The notes beneath the pieces were generated by a model. That model was not told the DNA's origin. It saw only the letters and a program-made list of their open reading frames with translations, and ran no database searches. A DNA stretch of 7,886 nt from Actinomycetes bacterium (GTDB lineage Bacteria; Actinomycetota; Acidimicrobiia; Acidimicrobiales; RAAP-2): contig JAJYWG010000202.1 in NCBI GenBank assembly GCA_021791615.1, forward strand, positions 1 to 7,886, in the 5' to 3' direction. Position numbers and translations under genes: made by a program. Of this stretch, positions 1-6,966 are shown piece after piece. Each line of letters opens with the position of its first letter. Position 1 is the first letter of the stretch.

Positions 1-127
1 ACGATCACGAGCAGCGATCACCGCTCGTCGTGGACCAGCGGTGCGTCTCCGCCCCTGCGGCTCCTCCACGGCACGCTCGGCCGCAGCACGTCGATCATCC
101 AGCGCTGCGACTTTGACCAACTCCCTG
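1..127. other. Unassigned sequence at window edge, probably interior of the element ending at 187
   Basis: No gene is recognised here. The segment lies immediately inside repeat copy A and should be internal sequence of that element if the repeat is an insertion-sequence terminus. Two frames are open across it: the + strand frame that runs on into the transposase remnant, and a minus-strand frame rich in Ala, Arg and Glu. Neither gives a peptide I can match to a family. It shows no similarity to the sequence that precedes repeat copy B (7041-7306), so the two copies share only the repeat itself. Confidence 0.3.
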
Positions 128-187
128 GGGACGAGGTGGTCCCATGCTCGTGGCGGAAGGGTGGTCCCATGAGGGTGGCGGGTGACA
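128..187 (+). repeat. 60-bp direct repeat, copy A; probable insertion-sequence terminus (IS21-like)
   Basis: These 60 bases recur at 7307-7366 in the same orientation with one difference (T at 162, C at 7341). Within the repeat a 25-bp unit occurs twice in tandem: GGTGGTCCCATG at 135-146 and 160-171, and TGGCGG at 151-156 and 176-181. The outer edge reads TGACA, that is TGTCA on the minus strand. Repeated short units next to a TG...CA tip are characteristic of IS21-family ends, where they are transposase-binding sites. The orientation puts the element body to the left (positions below 128). Similarity to the other copy stops abruptly at both edges. The repeat is certain. The IS21 assignment is an inference, since no istA or istB sequence is visible. 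Confidence 0.85.
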
Positions 188-765
188 CGTATGAGACCAC
201 CCCCGACGACCCCGACCGCATGGTGGCCAACCCCGCCAAGCGGAAGGCCGTCCGCCACGTAAGGGAAGCCGCCTCGTTGATCGCCAGTGCTGAGGCCTAT
301 CGGGGGCAGGCATCTCTCGCAGGGGTAGGTGCGAACCAGGAGATCATTGACGCCCATGTAGCGGCCCGCGCTGAGCTCGGGGCGCGCCAGGCGGCGGCCA
401 AGGCCCTCCCGGCCAAGATCCCCCTGGCAGAGATCAGACCCGGCGCCGTCCGCCTCGATGTCGAGCGCAAACGGATCATGGACGCGATCCGGATGGCGAC
501 CTACAACGCCGAGTCGGCTCTGGCAAGAATGATCGGCCCGCACTACGCCCGTGCGGAGGATGAAGCCCGCAGCCTGCTCCACGAGATCTTCCGGTCCCCG
601 GCCGACCTCGAGGTCACCGGCAACGACCTCCACGTCACGATCCACCCGTTGTCAGCCCCTCGCAGGACGAAAGCGCTCGCCGCTCTCTGCGAGGAGCTGA
701 ACGCCACCGGGACGATCTACCCCGGAACCGAGCTGACCCTCGTCTACTCGGTCACGGGGATCTGA
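188..765 (+). pseudogene. 5'-truncated putative transposase (C-terminal portion)
   Basis: About 190 codons ending at a TGA at 763-765 resemble the C-terminal part of a large actinobacterial family annotated as putative transposase. The signs are an early DPDRMVANPAKR segment followed by an Ala-rich helical stretch, a central ERKRIMDAIRMATYNAES helix that matches the family's ERKxLxxxxKMxxYxAE pattern, and a terminal LSAPRRTKALAALCEELNAT / YPGTELTLVYSV region. These family resemblances are from memory, not from a search. The N-terminal catalytic part is missing: similarity begins just after the edge of repeat copy A at 187. The reading frame stays open back through the repeat, so a fused product could start at GTG 136 or ATG 171, but those first residues are repeat-encoded and not part of the family. 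I infer that insertion of the neighbouring element destroyed the gene. Its stop faces the end of the minus-strand operon. Confidence 0.6.
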
Positions 766-780
766 GGGACTACAGGCATT

Positions 781-817
781 TTGCGTTTGCGCAAGGAGGT
801 CTGGAATCTCCAGAACC
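781..817. terminator. Paired short hairpins between convergent genes, possible weak terminator
   Basis: The 66-base gap between the transposase remnant (ends 765) and the operon (ends 832) contains two adjacent inverted repeats: TTGCG/CGCAA at 781-785 and 790-794, and TCTGGA-ATC-TCCAGA at 800-814. The second can be lengthened by GG/CC at 798-799 and 816-817 around one bulged base. The location, between converging ends, suits a bidirectional terminator. There is no clear U-run after the stem on either strand, and the stems are short, so the assignment is weak. Confidence 0.25.
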
Positions 818-831
818 ACGTCGAGCGTCGC

Positions 832-1998
832 TCAGGCATTTCGCACCCAGTCTTCGAGCTCGACGGTGCTCAGACCCAGCGTCTCGGCGGTGGACTTCAG
901 CACGGGCCGAGAGACATCCTTCGAGTTGGGTAGGACGATCATTCTCCCGTCCTCGTCGCGGTACTTCCGATGGCTCCCTTTCCCCCCACCGGCGACCTCG
1001 GTCCAACCGCTTCGCGTGATCAATCGTGCAAGCCGGCTGGTCGACAGCGGCGCGATTGCGGGATGCGTCGGGAGGATGGTCCGCGTCCCGGCGGGGACGA
1101 CGGTCCAGATGCGTTGGGTGACGCGGAAGAGACTGTGGTTGAGGTGACTTGCGATGCCGAACTCGGACGGAGTCCGTCGGCTGGGAGCGATGCCTTCCTG
1201 CACCTGGGAGAAGAGGAGTTGTTGCTCGGCCTCGAAGTCAGGCTTGTACAGCAGATCGGAAGCATTCGCGTACCCAGGCGGGGCAGTGAGGAACGAGCGC
1301 TCGAGGTAGTCCTTCGTCGTGGAGATCACAGTCCGACCGGTCCACCTGCTGTAGGCCGGCTCGGTCAGGCGGTACCAGCTGTCTGCGTTTGCGAGCCCTT
1401 CCTCGATCTGGTCCTTCGTGCCCGCCGATGCTCGGTAGACGAGCCGGTGATAGTCGGGGTAGACCGGCCGACGCTCGATGACGTGCATCCGCAGAGCAGC
1501 CGACTCGGTCTTGTGGTGGTACTGCTCGTGAAGGAAGAGCGCCGAAAAGGCCGCTCGTATCAACGCCTTGCCGAGCAGCGGGCTCGGCCTACCCGCGATA
1601 CCTGCGGGAAGCGACCGACCGATCCGGCGGGCGCACTCCATGAGGCCGGCCTCACGGATGTAGATGCCCCAGTCCGGACCGAAGTAGTGGATCGGCTGGT
1701 ACCACGCCCAGATGTCCCAGCCCGGTGGCGTCGACTCGCCCGGATCGCTCCCGGCCTCGCCGAGGACCTCACCGATGTCGTCCTCGGCGACTTCCCATTG
1801 GTCGCCGTAGACCTCGAAGTCCTCGTAGCCGAGGTCCGTAGGGCGCCCCGTCGGGAAGAGGCGGGAGTAGTCCACCTCCAACACCTCTTCCTCGTCCCCG
1901 ATTGATGGCCAATCCTGCTCCAGTGGATCGTCCTGCGATGCCTGCTCGAGGGCGTCGTCTCGGTCGAGCATGTCGAGGATTCGTCCTAAATCAGGCAT
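832..1998 (-). CDS. HExxHxxxE metallopeptidase-like protein with C-terminal HicA-like domain (388 aa)
   Basis: This is the last gene of the operon, beginning 15 bases after the helicase gene. Residues 1-90 are acidic and probably flexible. Residues 95-270 form a metallopeptidase-like domain: HEQYHHKTE at 157-165 fits HExxHxxxE (H157, E158, H161, E165), and a downstream EEGLANAD at 199-206 supplies another candidate metal ligand, as in gluzincin-type proteases. Residues 329-388 resemble HicA: a helix, then GGGKGSHRKY with the HicA-type histidine at H353, then a strand and VLPNSKDVSRPVLKSTAETLGLS, which fits the HicA pattern GSHxxF...P...KxLxxGTLxxIL. HicA toxins are normally about 60-90 residues, stand alone as dsRNA-binding-fold ribonucleases and are paired with HicB. 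Here the domain is fused, and no HicB-like gene is present. The fused domain may therefore bind RNA or cleave it on a trigger. Peptidase activity is inferred only from the motif. A weak GGGA lies 8-11 bases upstream of the ATG. Confidence 0.85.
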   Translation of the reverse strand: MPDLGRILDMLDRDDALEQASQDDPLEQDWPSIGDEEEVLEVDYSRLFPTGRPTDLGYEDFEVYGDQWEVAEDDIGEVLGEAGSDPGESTPPGWDIWAWYQPIHYFGPDWGIYIREAGLMECARRIGRSLPAGIAGRPSPLLGKALIRAAFSALFLHEQYHHKTESAALRMHVIERRPVYPDYHRLVYRASAGTKDQIEEGLANADSWYRLTEPAYSRWTGRTVISTTKDYLERSFLTAPPGYANASDLLYKPDFEAEQQLLFSQVQEGIAPSRRTPSEFGIASHLNHSLFRVTQRIWTVVPAGTRTILPTHPAIAPLSTSRLARLITRSGWTEVAGGGKGSHRKYRDEDGRMIVLPNSKDVSRPVLKSTAETLGLSTVELEDWVRNA

Positions 1999-2013
1999 TG
2001 TTACGTCCCATCG

Positions 2014-3396
2014 TCACGCGACCACGTGGTGAGGTTCGAGGAGGTCGAAGACGCGCTCGTGCGCGTCCCAGCCATCGAGGACAGGGTCTGGGTCCCATCC
2101 GAGGTAGCCGGGCGTTGACGGCGGTACGCCGGCGAGCAGCTCGCGGTCGGTGTCTCGCCCGACGACGATGCAAGCCTGTCGATGCCGCGTCAGCATCACA
2201 CACAACCGCCCCGGATCGAGGTGAAAGGCGTCGGTGATCGAGGCGCCGGCGAGCGGGTGCCAGGCAATGACCACCTCGTAGGTGAGGCCTTGCAGCCGGT
2301 TTGCAGTGTCGACGGTGATGGAGCCGAAGCCGGCGTCGTCGAATATCGCCCGAAGGAGGTCTTTCTGATCGTTGTGAGAGACAGCAACGGCGATGTCGCT
2401 GGCCCGAAGCGCTTCAACGCCGGATCGGTTCTCGCAGCTCGCGCTAGCGTTGCGGGCGATGAGCCGCGTTACGAGGTTGAGAATGACCCCTGCCGTTGCC
2501 GGGTCAGCGACGATGACAGGAGCTCCCGGAAGGGTCACATGAGCCCACCCGCTGCCGGCGGCTTCGTCGAGCGCCCGGTCAACCGATGCGAACGCCCGAG
2601 TGCCCGGTCCGGGCCGGTCGAGGCGAAGGCCCCGGACCCCGGAGCGAACAGCCGCGTCGAAATGGTGTCCGGGGTAGAAGGCGCGCGCGATCGGAACAGC
2701 TCGCGGGCCAAGCCGTCGGGTGATCGGAAGTCGGTGCACTGGAGTCCCGGGGTGGTTTCGAAGGAGCACACCTACGGCCGTCTGCAGTGGGTCCTCGGCA
2801 CCACCTCGCCACAGGGTCGGGTCATCCAGGGTCGAGAAGGGATCGAGTTGCCCGGAGTCGCCGACGAGGAGGTGGGTGGAGGCCACGGCTGCGGCCGTGT
2901 AGTAGCGAGCGGCGTCAGCTTGATACGCCTCGTCGATCACGAGAACGTCGAATCCTCCGAGCCCATCCCGAAGGTGCGCGTCCGCGAGCTTGTCGATCGT
3001 CGCCGCCACGAGGCGGTCCCCGCGGTCAAGGGCGTCGCGGGCACTCGGTTGCGACACGCCCGGTTGCGCAGCGATCGCGGCCGGGAGCTCCCGCCCCTGT
3101 GCATGGACGAAGGACACAGGCGTGCCGGGCAGCAACGAGGTAATCCTTTCGACCAGGCTGTGCACCTGCTCATTGGTCGGTGCCACAACCGCGACCTTGA
3201 GGTCCTCCTGACGGAGTCTTCCCACGGTCTCGACCACGAAATGGCTCTTCCCCGCTCCAGCAGGAGCGGCGGCGACCACGGCCGCATCCTGTCCGACCCG
3301 CGCCAGCAGGTCTCCCCGAATCTTGTCTTGGACGATCGCGGCAGCGTCAACGACGGCAGCGTCGTACGGAGACGGAGCGATACTCGCGCGGCTCAT
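2014..3396 (-). CDS. Superfamily 1 helicase/ATPase of Upf1/Dna2 type (460 aa)
   Basis: This is an ATP-driven nucleic-acid helicase or translocase. The SF1 motifs appear in order: Walker A APAGAGKS at 44-51 (K50); motif Ia VVAPTNEQV at 70-78; Walker B VLVIDEAYQA at 151-160 (D155, E156); motif III LLVGDSGQLDPF at 176-187 (Q183); an arginine motif ITRRLGP at 225-231; motif V VDTANRLQGLTYEVVI at 372-387; and motif VI MLTRHRQACIVVGR at 401-414 (R404, R406). The GDxxQL and TxxRxQGxxxxVV signatures are those of the Upf1/Dna2/RecD-like group. At 460 residues it is a near-minimal helicase core, with no fused nuclease domain and little room for large 1B/2B insertions. Its ATG overlaps the stop of the 507-residue gene by 4 bases (ATGA), so translation is probably coupled. 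The Fe-S nuclease two genes upstream is its likely partner (inference). The helicase class is secure; substrate and direction are unknown. Confidence 0.93.
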   Translation of the reverse strand: MSRASIAPSPYDAAVVDAAAIVQDKIRGDLLARVGQDAAVVAAAPAGAGKSHFVVETVGRLRQEDLKVAVVAPTNEQVHSLVERITSLLPGTPVSFVHAQGRELPAAIAAQPGVSQPSARDALDRGDRLVAATIDKLADAHLRDGLGGFDVLVIDEAYQADAARYYTAAAVASTHLLVGDSGQLDPFSTLDDPTLWRGGAEDPLQTAVGVLLRNHPGTPVHRLPITRRLGPRAVPIARAFYPGHHFDAAVRSGVRGLRLDRPGPGTRAFASVDRALDEAAGSGWAHVTLPGAPVIVADPATAGVILNLVTRLIARNASASCENRSGVEALRASDIAVAVSHNDQKDLLRAIFDDAGFGSITVDTANRLQGLTYEVVIAWHPLAGASITDAFHLDPGRLCVMLTRHRQACIVVGRDTDRELLAGVPPSTPGYLGWDPDPVLDGWDAHERVFDLLEPHHVVA

Positions 3397-4916
3397 CGGT
3401 AGGCCTCGGGATCAGCCACTGCTGCTCCATCTATCGGTTCGGGTGGTGCCTCGGCGTCGCCCGCGTCGATTGGTTCCGGAGCAGGCGGTGGAGGCTCGGG
3501 TTGGTGGGTCCAGGGAGGCGTGGCCGCGAGCGGCAGTGGGAACCCTTCGGATCTCGTGCGGAGTGTCGAGAAGGTCGCCCGGTCGTCTCGCGCGGGCAGT
3601 CGGCCGTTCCTCCGCACCGTGGTGAGCATCAGCACGACGCGCGAGCCGGCACCGTGGGATGTCACGCTGACGACCTCCCAGGGCACATCGTGGGCCGTCG
3701 CGGTCCACCAGAGCTTCTTTCCGACGGGCAGAACGACGGGATCGTCGGTGTCAAGAGTTAGGAGGGGACGTTGAACGGAGCGAACGCGCACGACGGTCCG
3801 ATGGTCCTCGTTGATGTTGGCGACCGTTCCCCGGATGGCATCCCCGTCAAGCAAGTACGGAACCATGCAGGCAGGGTCCTCGATGGCTCGCTCGGCCGCG
3901 TAGCGCGACTGCGCCTGCTCGAGCCGTCGCAAGGTCATCGCGGCCTGTCGCGGCGTATCGGTCGTTCGATATCGGCCGCCGTCGGAGATCCAGTCGACAT
4001 GCCGACCGAACGCCTCGCGGTCCACCTCGAATCGTCGGGCAACGGATGGTGCCGCGGGCAGCCCTCGCTCCCTGCCCACTGTGCGCCCGATCAGATCCCA
4101 CAGGGGCTCCACAAGGGCTCGATAGTGAGCAGCGATCGGATCGAGCATGGGCCCCACAACTGCAGGGTCCACGCTCCCTCCTCGACGTTCGTTGAACGCC
4201 TGTACGAGCTCGGTCGTCACCCTATCGATGTCTTCCGTGGGCTCGGGTCCAATGCTAGTGATCCGTTCGGCAGCCGCGGACGCTTCGAAGGCGTGAACTC
4301 CAGCGGCCGGCTCGATCTGCGCGTCGAGCGCGGCGAGGTTCGCCTGCTCGAGTGGTGAGAGCAGCGTCGCCCAATGCTCGGCCAGCAATCGATCGAGAGG
4401 CACGATCAGCGCCTGGCCGGGGGTGCGCGAGTGCCGAGCGTAGAAGCGCAGGTGTTTTCCCGCCTCCACGAGTTGTGGATGGGGCGGAACTCCTGACCGG
4501 TCGGAGAGGTAAGCAAGGTACCGGCCGAGCAGACCAAGCGCGCTCACGGTTGACCGGTTGGCCACCACGATCTGCAACGCGTTTGCCGGCAAGAGCTCGG
4601 TGCGACTTCCTCTGGTGCGTGCCACCCGGTCCTCGGCGGCGGCTCGGACCGCATTGCACAGGTCCGATGCGAAGGGCACGAGGGCATGGAAGTAGAGGTC
4701 GCGGTTCCGGGGTTCTCCCGCAACCGCGATCTTGAACGGTTCCCCGACGGTCCCCCAAGCGATTGCTGCCGCGCGAAAGCGCTCGCCACCCAAGCGCCAC
4801 ACGACGATGCCCATCGGCGAGGTCGCGAGGTGCGTGTGACGAAGAGTTGTGCGGCGCAACGCTCGGCCACCCTCGTGGACCCTGCCCGCGAAGAACGCCT
4901 CAAGCGCCGTGCTCAT
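3393..4916 (-). CDS. Unrecognised 507-aa operon protein
   Basis: I do not recognise this family and assign no function. Residues 1-85 have a mixed alpha/beta look, with a hydrophobic strand MGIVVWRL and an FKIAVAGEPRNRDLYFHALVPFA segment. Residues 110-300 are mostly helical. Residues 350-445 look beta-rich (IRGTVANINEDHRTVVRV, then LPVGKKLWWTATAHD and VPWEVVSVTSHGAGSRVVLMLTT), which could be an OB- or SH3-like barrel, though this is only an impression from residue pattern. Residues 467-507 are a low-complexity acidic tail rich in Pro, Glu and Ala, probably disordered. There is no signal peptide or membrane segment, so it should be cytoplasmic. Its ATG overlaps the stop of the nuclease gene by 4 bases (ATGA at 4916-4913), and its own stop overlaps the helicase start in the same way. 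The position between nuclease and helicase suggests a scaffold, adaptor or nucleic-acid-binding subunit of one complex (inference). Confidence 0.85.
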   Translation of the reverse strand: MSTALEAFFAGRVHEGGRALRRTTLRHTHLATSPMGIVVWRLGGERFRAAAIAWGTVGEPFKIAVAGEPRNRDLYFHALVPFASDLCNAVRAAAEDRVARTRGSRTELLPANALQIVVANRSTVSALGLLGRYLAYLSDRSGVPPHPQLVEAGKHLRFYARHSRTPGQALIVPLDRLLAEHWATLLSPLEQANLAALDAQIEPAAGVHAFEASAAAERITSIGPEPTEDIDRVTTELVQAFNERRGGSVDPAVVGPMLDPIAAHYRALVEPLWDLIGRTVGRERGLPAAPSVARRFEVDREAFGRHVDWISDGGRYRTTDTPRQAAMTLRRLEQAQSRYAAERAIEDPACMVPYLLDGDAIRGTVANINEDHRTVVRVRSVQRPLLTLDTDDPVVLPVGKKLWWTATAHDVPWEVVSVTSHGAGSRVVLMLTTVRRNGRLPARDDRATFSTLRTRSEGFPLPLAATPPWTHQPEPPPPAPEPIDAGDAEAPPEPIDGAAVADPEAYR

Positions 4917-6100
4917 GCTGACCGCCGTCGCCTGGGGGCGGCGACCGGGACCGCCTCGTCATACAAACGCCCCGCACGGGCAATCGGTCCCGCAGCAGCA
5001 ACTTCCGCCGCCGATGGCGGCGCGCCGCGTCCGAGTTCATCGACGCGACCCAGCGTGGCTACACCGGGCAAGGCGCGAGCGACAGACCCGCCCGCGACGG
5101 CGGGATCGCCCGCGCCGAAGGCACATTCCCGACACGCCCAGGCGAAGCCACATGAGGTGAGGCATGAGCCCGGTTCGTAGGCGCTCCCCACCCGATCCGT
5201 GATGTCGGCAAACGCCTCCAGCCGAGCGTCGTCGGCGGCAGACGTGTCCGCGGCGGCACCGAAAGAGATGCCTGCTGGGAGGCTGGCGGCGATGTCCGAC
5301 ACGGCGGGTACTGCGGCAAGTAAGCGCTCGACGCGCCTGATGCGGCCGTCGACGTTCTGTCGGTGGAGCACAGGTGAGAGCCCGGTGTTTCTCGGGGTGA
5401 CGATGACCACGTCGCCCGACACTCGATCAGGGTCGACCCCGGCTTCTGCCAACGTTCGTCGCCCGAGCAACACATAGGTGGCGGCTTGGTCGAGCGCCGA
5501 GCCGAGGGCATCGTCGTCAGTTGGCCGTCCATCGACCACAGGCCAGGACTTGTTCTCGCCAACCAGGATCTCACCGCCAACCCCGATGGCCATCTCGTCC
5601 GCTTCGAAGAACGCCGTGACGCCACCGACATCTGCTCGCAGCACCGCACCGTCGAGGATGATCGGCCTTGACGGACCGGTGACGATCTCCTTCATGTGGT
5701 TCTTCGTGACGGAAGCCCGCACCGTCAGCCCAGTGCGATTCGGTTGGAAGCCCTGGCGAAGGTTCTCGACCGGCGCAAGCGCGAAGTCGACCCCGAGGCC
5801 TCCGGTCAGTACCCGCCGAAGCTCCGCGTGGCCGTGCTGTCGCAAGAGGTTCTCAAATGCGACACCGCGTCCGATGGCGAAGGGCGACTGGCCGAAAGCC
5901 ATCTCGACCCTGGTACCGGTCAGCACTCGGTTCGAATCAACCCCTGCTGCGAAAGCGAGCGCAGCCGTGGGGCAACTGTGAACGTTCGCGAACGCCGCCA
6001 GGCGTCGAACGTTCGGGCTCGCCTTCGGCGCGCTGCCGCGAACTGCAGCAAGGGCTTCATTGGCCCGGGAGGAGCGCCCGCTCTTCGATCGCTTTGCCAC
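4913..6100 (-). CDS. Cas4/RecB-like PD-(D/E)XK nuclease with cysteine cluster (395 aa)
   Basis: This is a predicted DNA nuclease of the RecB/Cas4 branch of the PD-(D/E)XK superfamily. After a basic N-terminus come C43 (HSCPTAAL), the motif-I-like IGRGVAFENLL at 76-86 (E83), the catalytic Asp in FFEAD (D168), the catalytic pair GENKS at 181-185 (E182, K184), and QAATY at 205-209, the QxxxY motif of RecB nucleases. A second cysteine group, CLTSCGFAWACREC at 313-326 (C313, C317, C323, C326), can combine with C43. One Cys upstream of the fold and three after it hold the Fe-S cluster in Cas4, AddB and Dna2. The C-terminus is basic (RRRR). The start is GTG at 6100-6098, preceded by a strong GGGGGAGG, and its first base is shared with the TAG stop of the upstream gene. 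The length exceeds typical Cas4 (about 170-220 residues). No CRISPR genes or array lie nearby. Nuclease class is well supported; Fe-S binding is inferred. Confidence 0.87.
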   Translation of the reverse strand: MAKRSKSGRSSRANEALAAVRGSAPKASPNVRRLAAFANVHSCPTAALAFAAGVDSNRVLTGTRVEMAFGQSPFAIGRGVAFENLLRQHGHAELRRVLTGGLGVDFALAPVENLRQGFQPNRTGLTVRASVTKNHMKEIVTGPSRPIILDGAVLRADVGGVTAFFEADEMAIGVGGEILVGENKSWPVVDGRPTDDDALGSALDQAATYVLLGRRTLAEAGVDPDRVSGDVVIVTPRNTGLSPVLHRQNVDGRIRRVERLLAAVPAVSDIAASLPAGISFGAAADTSAADDARLEAFADITDRVGSAYEPGSCLTSCGFAWACRECAFGAGDPAVAGGSVARALPGVATLGRVDELGRGAPPSAAEVAAAGPIARAGRLYDEAVPVAAPRRRRSA

Positions 6101-6930
6101 TAGGCCTCCCCCGCATCGAGGACCTTGATTTGACTACCCCATAGCTGCTCTTCAGCGGTCAGTTGCTTGCGAGCGCGTGCTGCCGCATCTGACCGCCATG
6201 GCTTGTCCAGCTCGTCTAGCTCCGCGAGTTCGGCTTCAGCCGCAGCCTCGATTCGGGCAGTATCCACCTCTGATCCCTCGATGGCACCAGGGATGGAGCG
6301 AGCAAGACTCGCGACTACCACGGCCAGCCGCGCCGCCACATCGGCATCTCGTTCGCTGAGCCACGCGAGCTGACGAGCCATCTGAGCCGTGGCCGCAAGA
6401 TGGTCTGTGCGCTCCGACCACGGGCCCATGAGCCGTCGATCGATCGGCCAGTCTGACAACGCGAGCAACCCTCGGATCGGCTGGAAGAACCGGCCCTCCA
6501 ACGCAGGAACGACATAGGTGGGCCGCGAACTGCTGGACGCCCAGGCTCGTCGTTCGTCGCGGCGAAGAGCCGAGAATCCGCGCGGGTCGATGCGCTCTCC
6601 GAACCTAGCGTCTGCGTAGTCCGCTACAAGGCGAGCCTTCACAGGAACCCCGATCTCGCTTAGGGCCGCTGTGATTGTCTGCCTCGCAGTTCCCACAGGG
6701 CGGGTGGTCTTCTCAACCGGCACCACGGCGGGAGCCGCAAAGAAGGAACGTCGGGCATTCCCTGACCTCGTGGCCGCCTGCCGGCCCGCGCGCGGTGCCT
6801 CCTTGAGGTCGGCCTTCAGCTGCTCCTCAAGTTGGCGGGTCAGCTCGATCGCCCGGGCGGTATCCATGGCCGCGACCGCCTTTGCGATCTCCTCAGTCAG
6901 GAGCTGGGCTGACGGCGGTTTCGGTGGCAT
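6100..6930 (-). CDS. Probable winged-helix protein, first gene of the operon (276 aa)
   Basis: No named family is recognised. Residues 8-45 form a charged helix that may be a coiled coil. A basic linker with RSGNARR follows. Residues 79-145 look like a winged helix: TARQTITAALSEIG, a second helix KARLVADYADARFG, then DPRGFSALRRDERRAW as a possible recognition helix, and a hydrophobic strand RPTYVVPAL as a wing. The central part (150-215) is helical with WPIDRR and DHLAATAQMARQLAWL. The end (220-262) is a long Glu/Ala-rich helix. It could be a DNA-binding regulator of the operon or the target-sensing subunit of the complex; the sequence does not decide. No Shine-Dalgarno lies before the ATG at 6930-6928, and a good promoter places the start of transcription near the A of the ATG, so the mRNA may be leaderless. 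Its stop shares one base with the start of the nuclease gene. Confidence 0.85.
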   Translation of the reverse strand: MPPKPPSAQLLTEEIAKAVAAMDTARAIELTRQLEEQLKADLKEAPRAGRQAATRSGNARRSFFAAPAVVPVEKTTRPVGTARQTITAALSEIGVPVKARLVADYADARFGERIDPRGFSALRRDERRAWASSSSRPTYVVPALEGRFFQPIRGLLALSDWPIDRRLMGPWSERTDHLAATAQMARQLAWLSERDADVAARLAVVVASLARSIPGAIEGSEVDTARIEAAAEAELAELDELDKPWRSDAAARARKQLTAEEQLWGSQIKVLDAGEA

Positions 6931-6937
6931 GCACGCG

Positions 6938-6966
6938 AGTTTAGCCCTATTCTGCCGTCTTGTCCA
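6938..6966 (-). promoter_or_regulatory. Sigma-70-type promoter of the five-gene operon, probably leaderless
   Basis: On the minus strand a TGGACA (6966-6961, 5 of 6 to TTGACA) is followed after exactly 17 bases by TAAACT (6943-6938, 4 of 6 to TATAAT). Only 7 bases separate the -10 box from the ATG of the 276-residue gene, so transcription should begin at or next to the start codon. This agrees with the lack of a ribosome-binding site there. Leaderless starts of this kind are common in actinobacteria. Confidence 0.5.

Noticed and set aside
970..1905. Long open frame on the + strand opposite the metallopeptidase-HicA gene
   Set aside because: High-GC antisense openness. The minus strand carries the HExxHxxxE and HicA-like motifs and continues the operon spacing, while the + strand peptide has an Arg-rich composition without motifs.
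832..1998. A classical HicAB toxin-antitoxin pair
   Set aside because: Only a HicA-like domain is seen, and it is the tail of a larger protein. No HicB-like gene lies on either side.
2182..3402. Open frame of about 400 codons on the + strand opposite the helicase gene
   Set aside because: The minus strand encodes every SF1 helicase motif in order. The + frame is a mirror effect of codon bias and its peptide is low in hydrophobic core segments.
4913..6100. CRISPR adaptation locus, suggested by the Cas4-like nuclease
   Set aside because: No cas1, cas2 or effector gene and no array of spaced repeats is present. The protein is also much longer than Cas4.
2014..6100. AddAB or RecBCD recombination enzymes
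   Set aside because: Those have nuclease and helicase domains in very large UvrD-type chains. Here the helicase is a short Upf1/Dna2-type core and the nuclease is a separate 395-residue protein.
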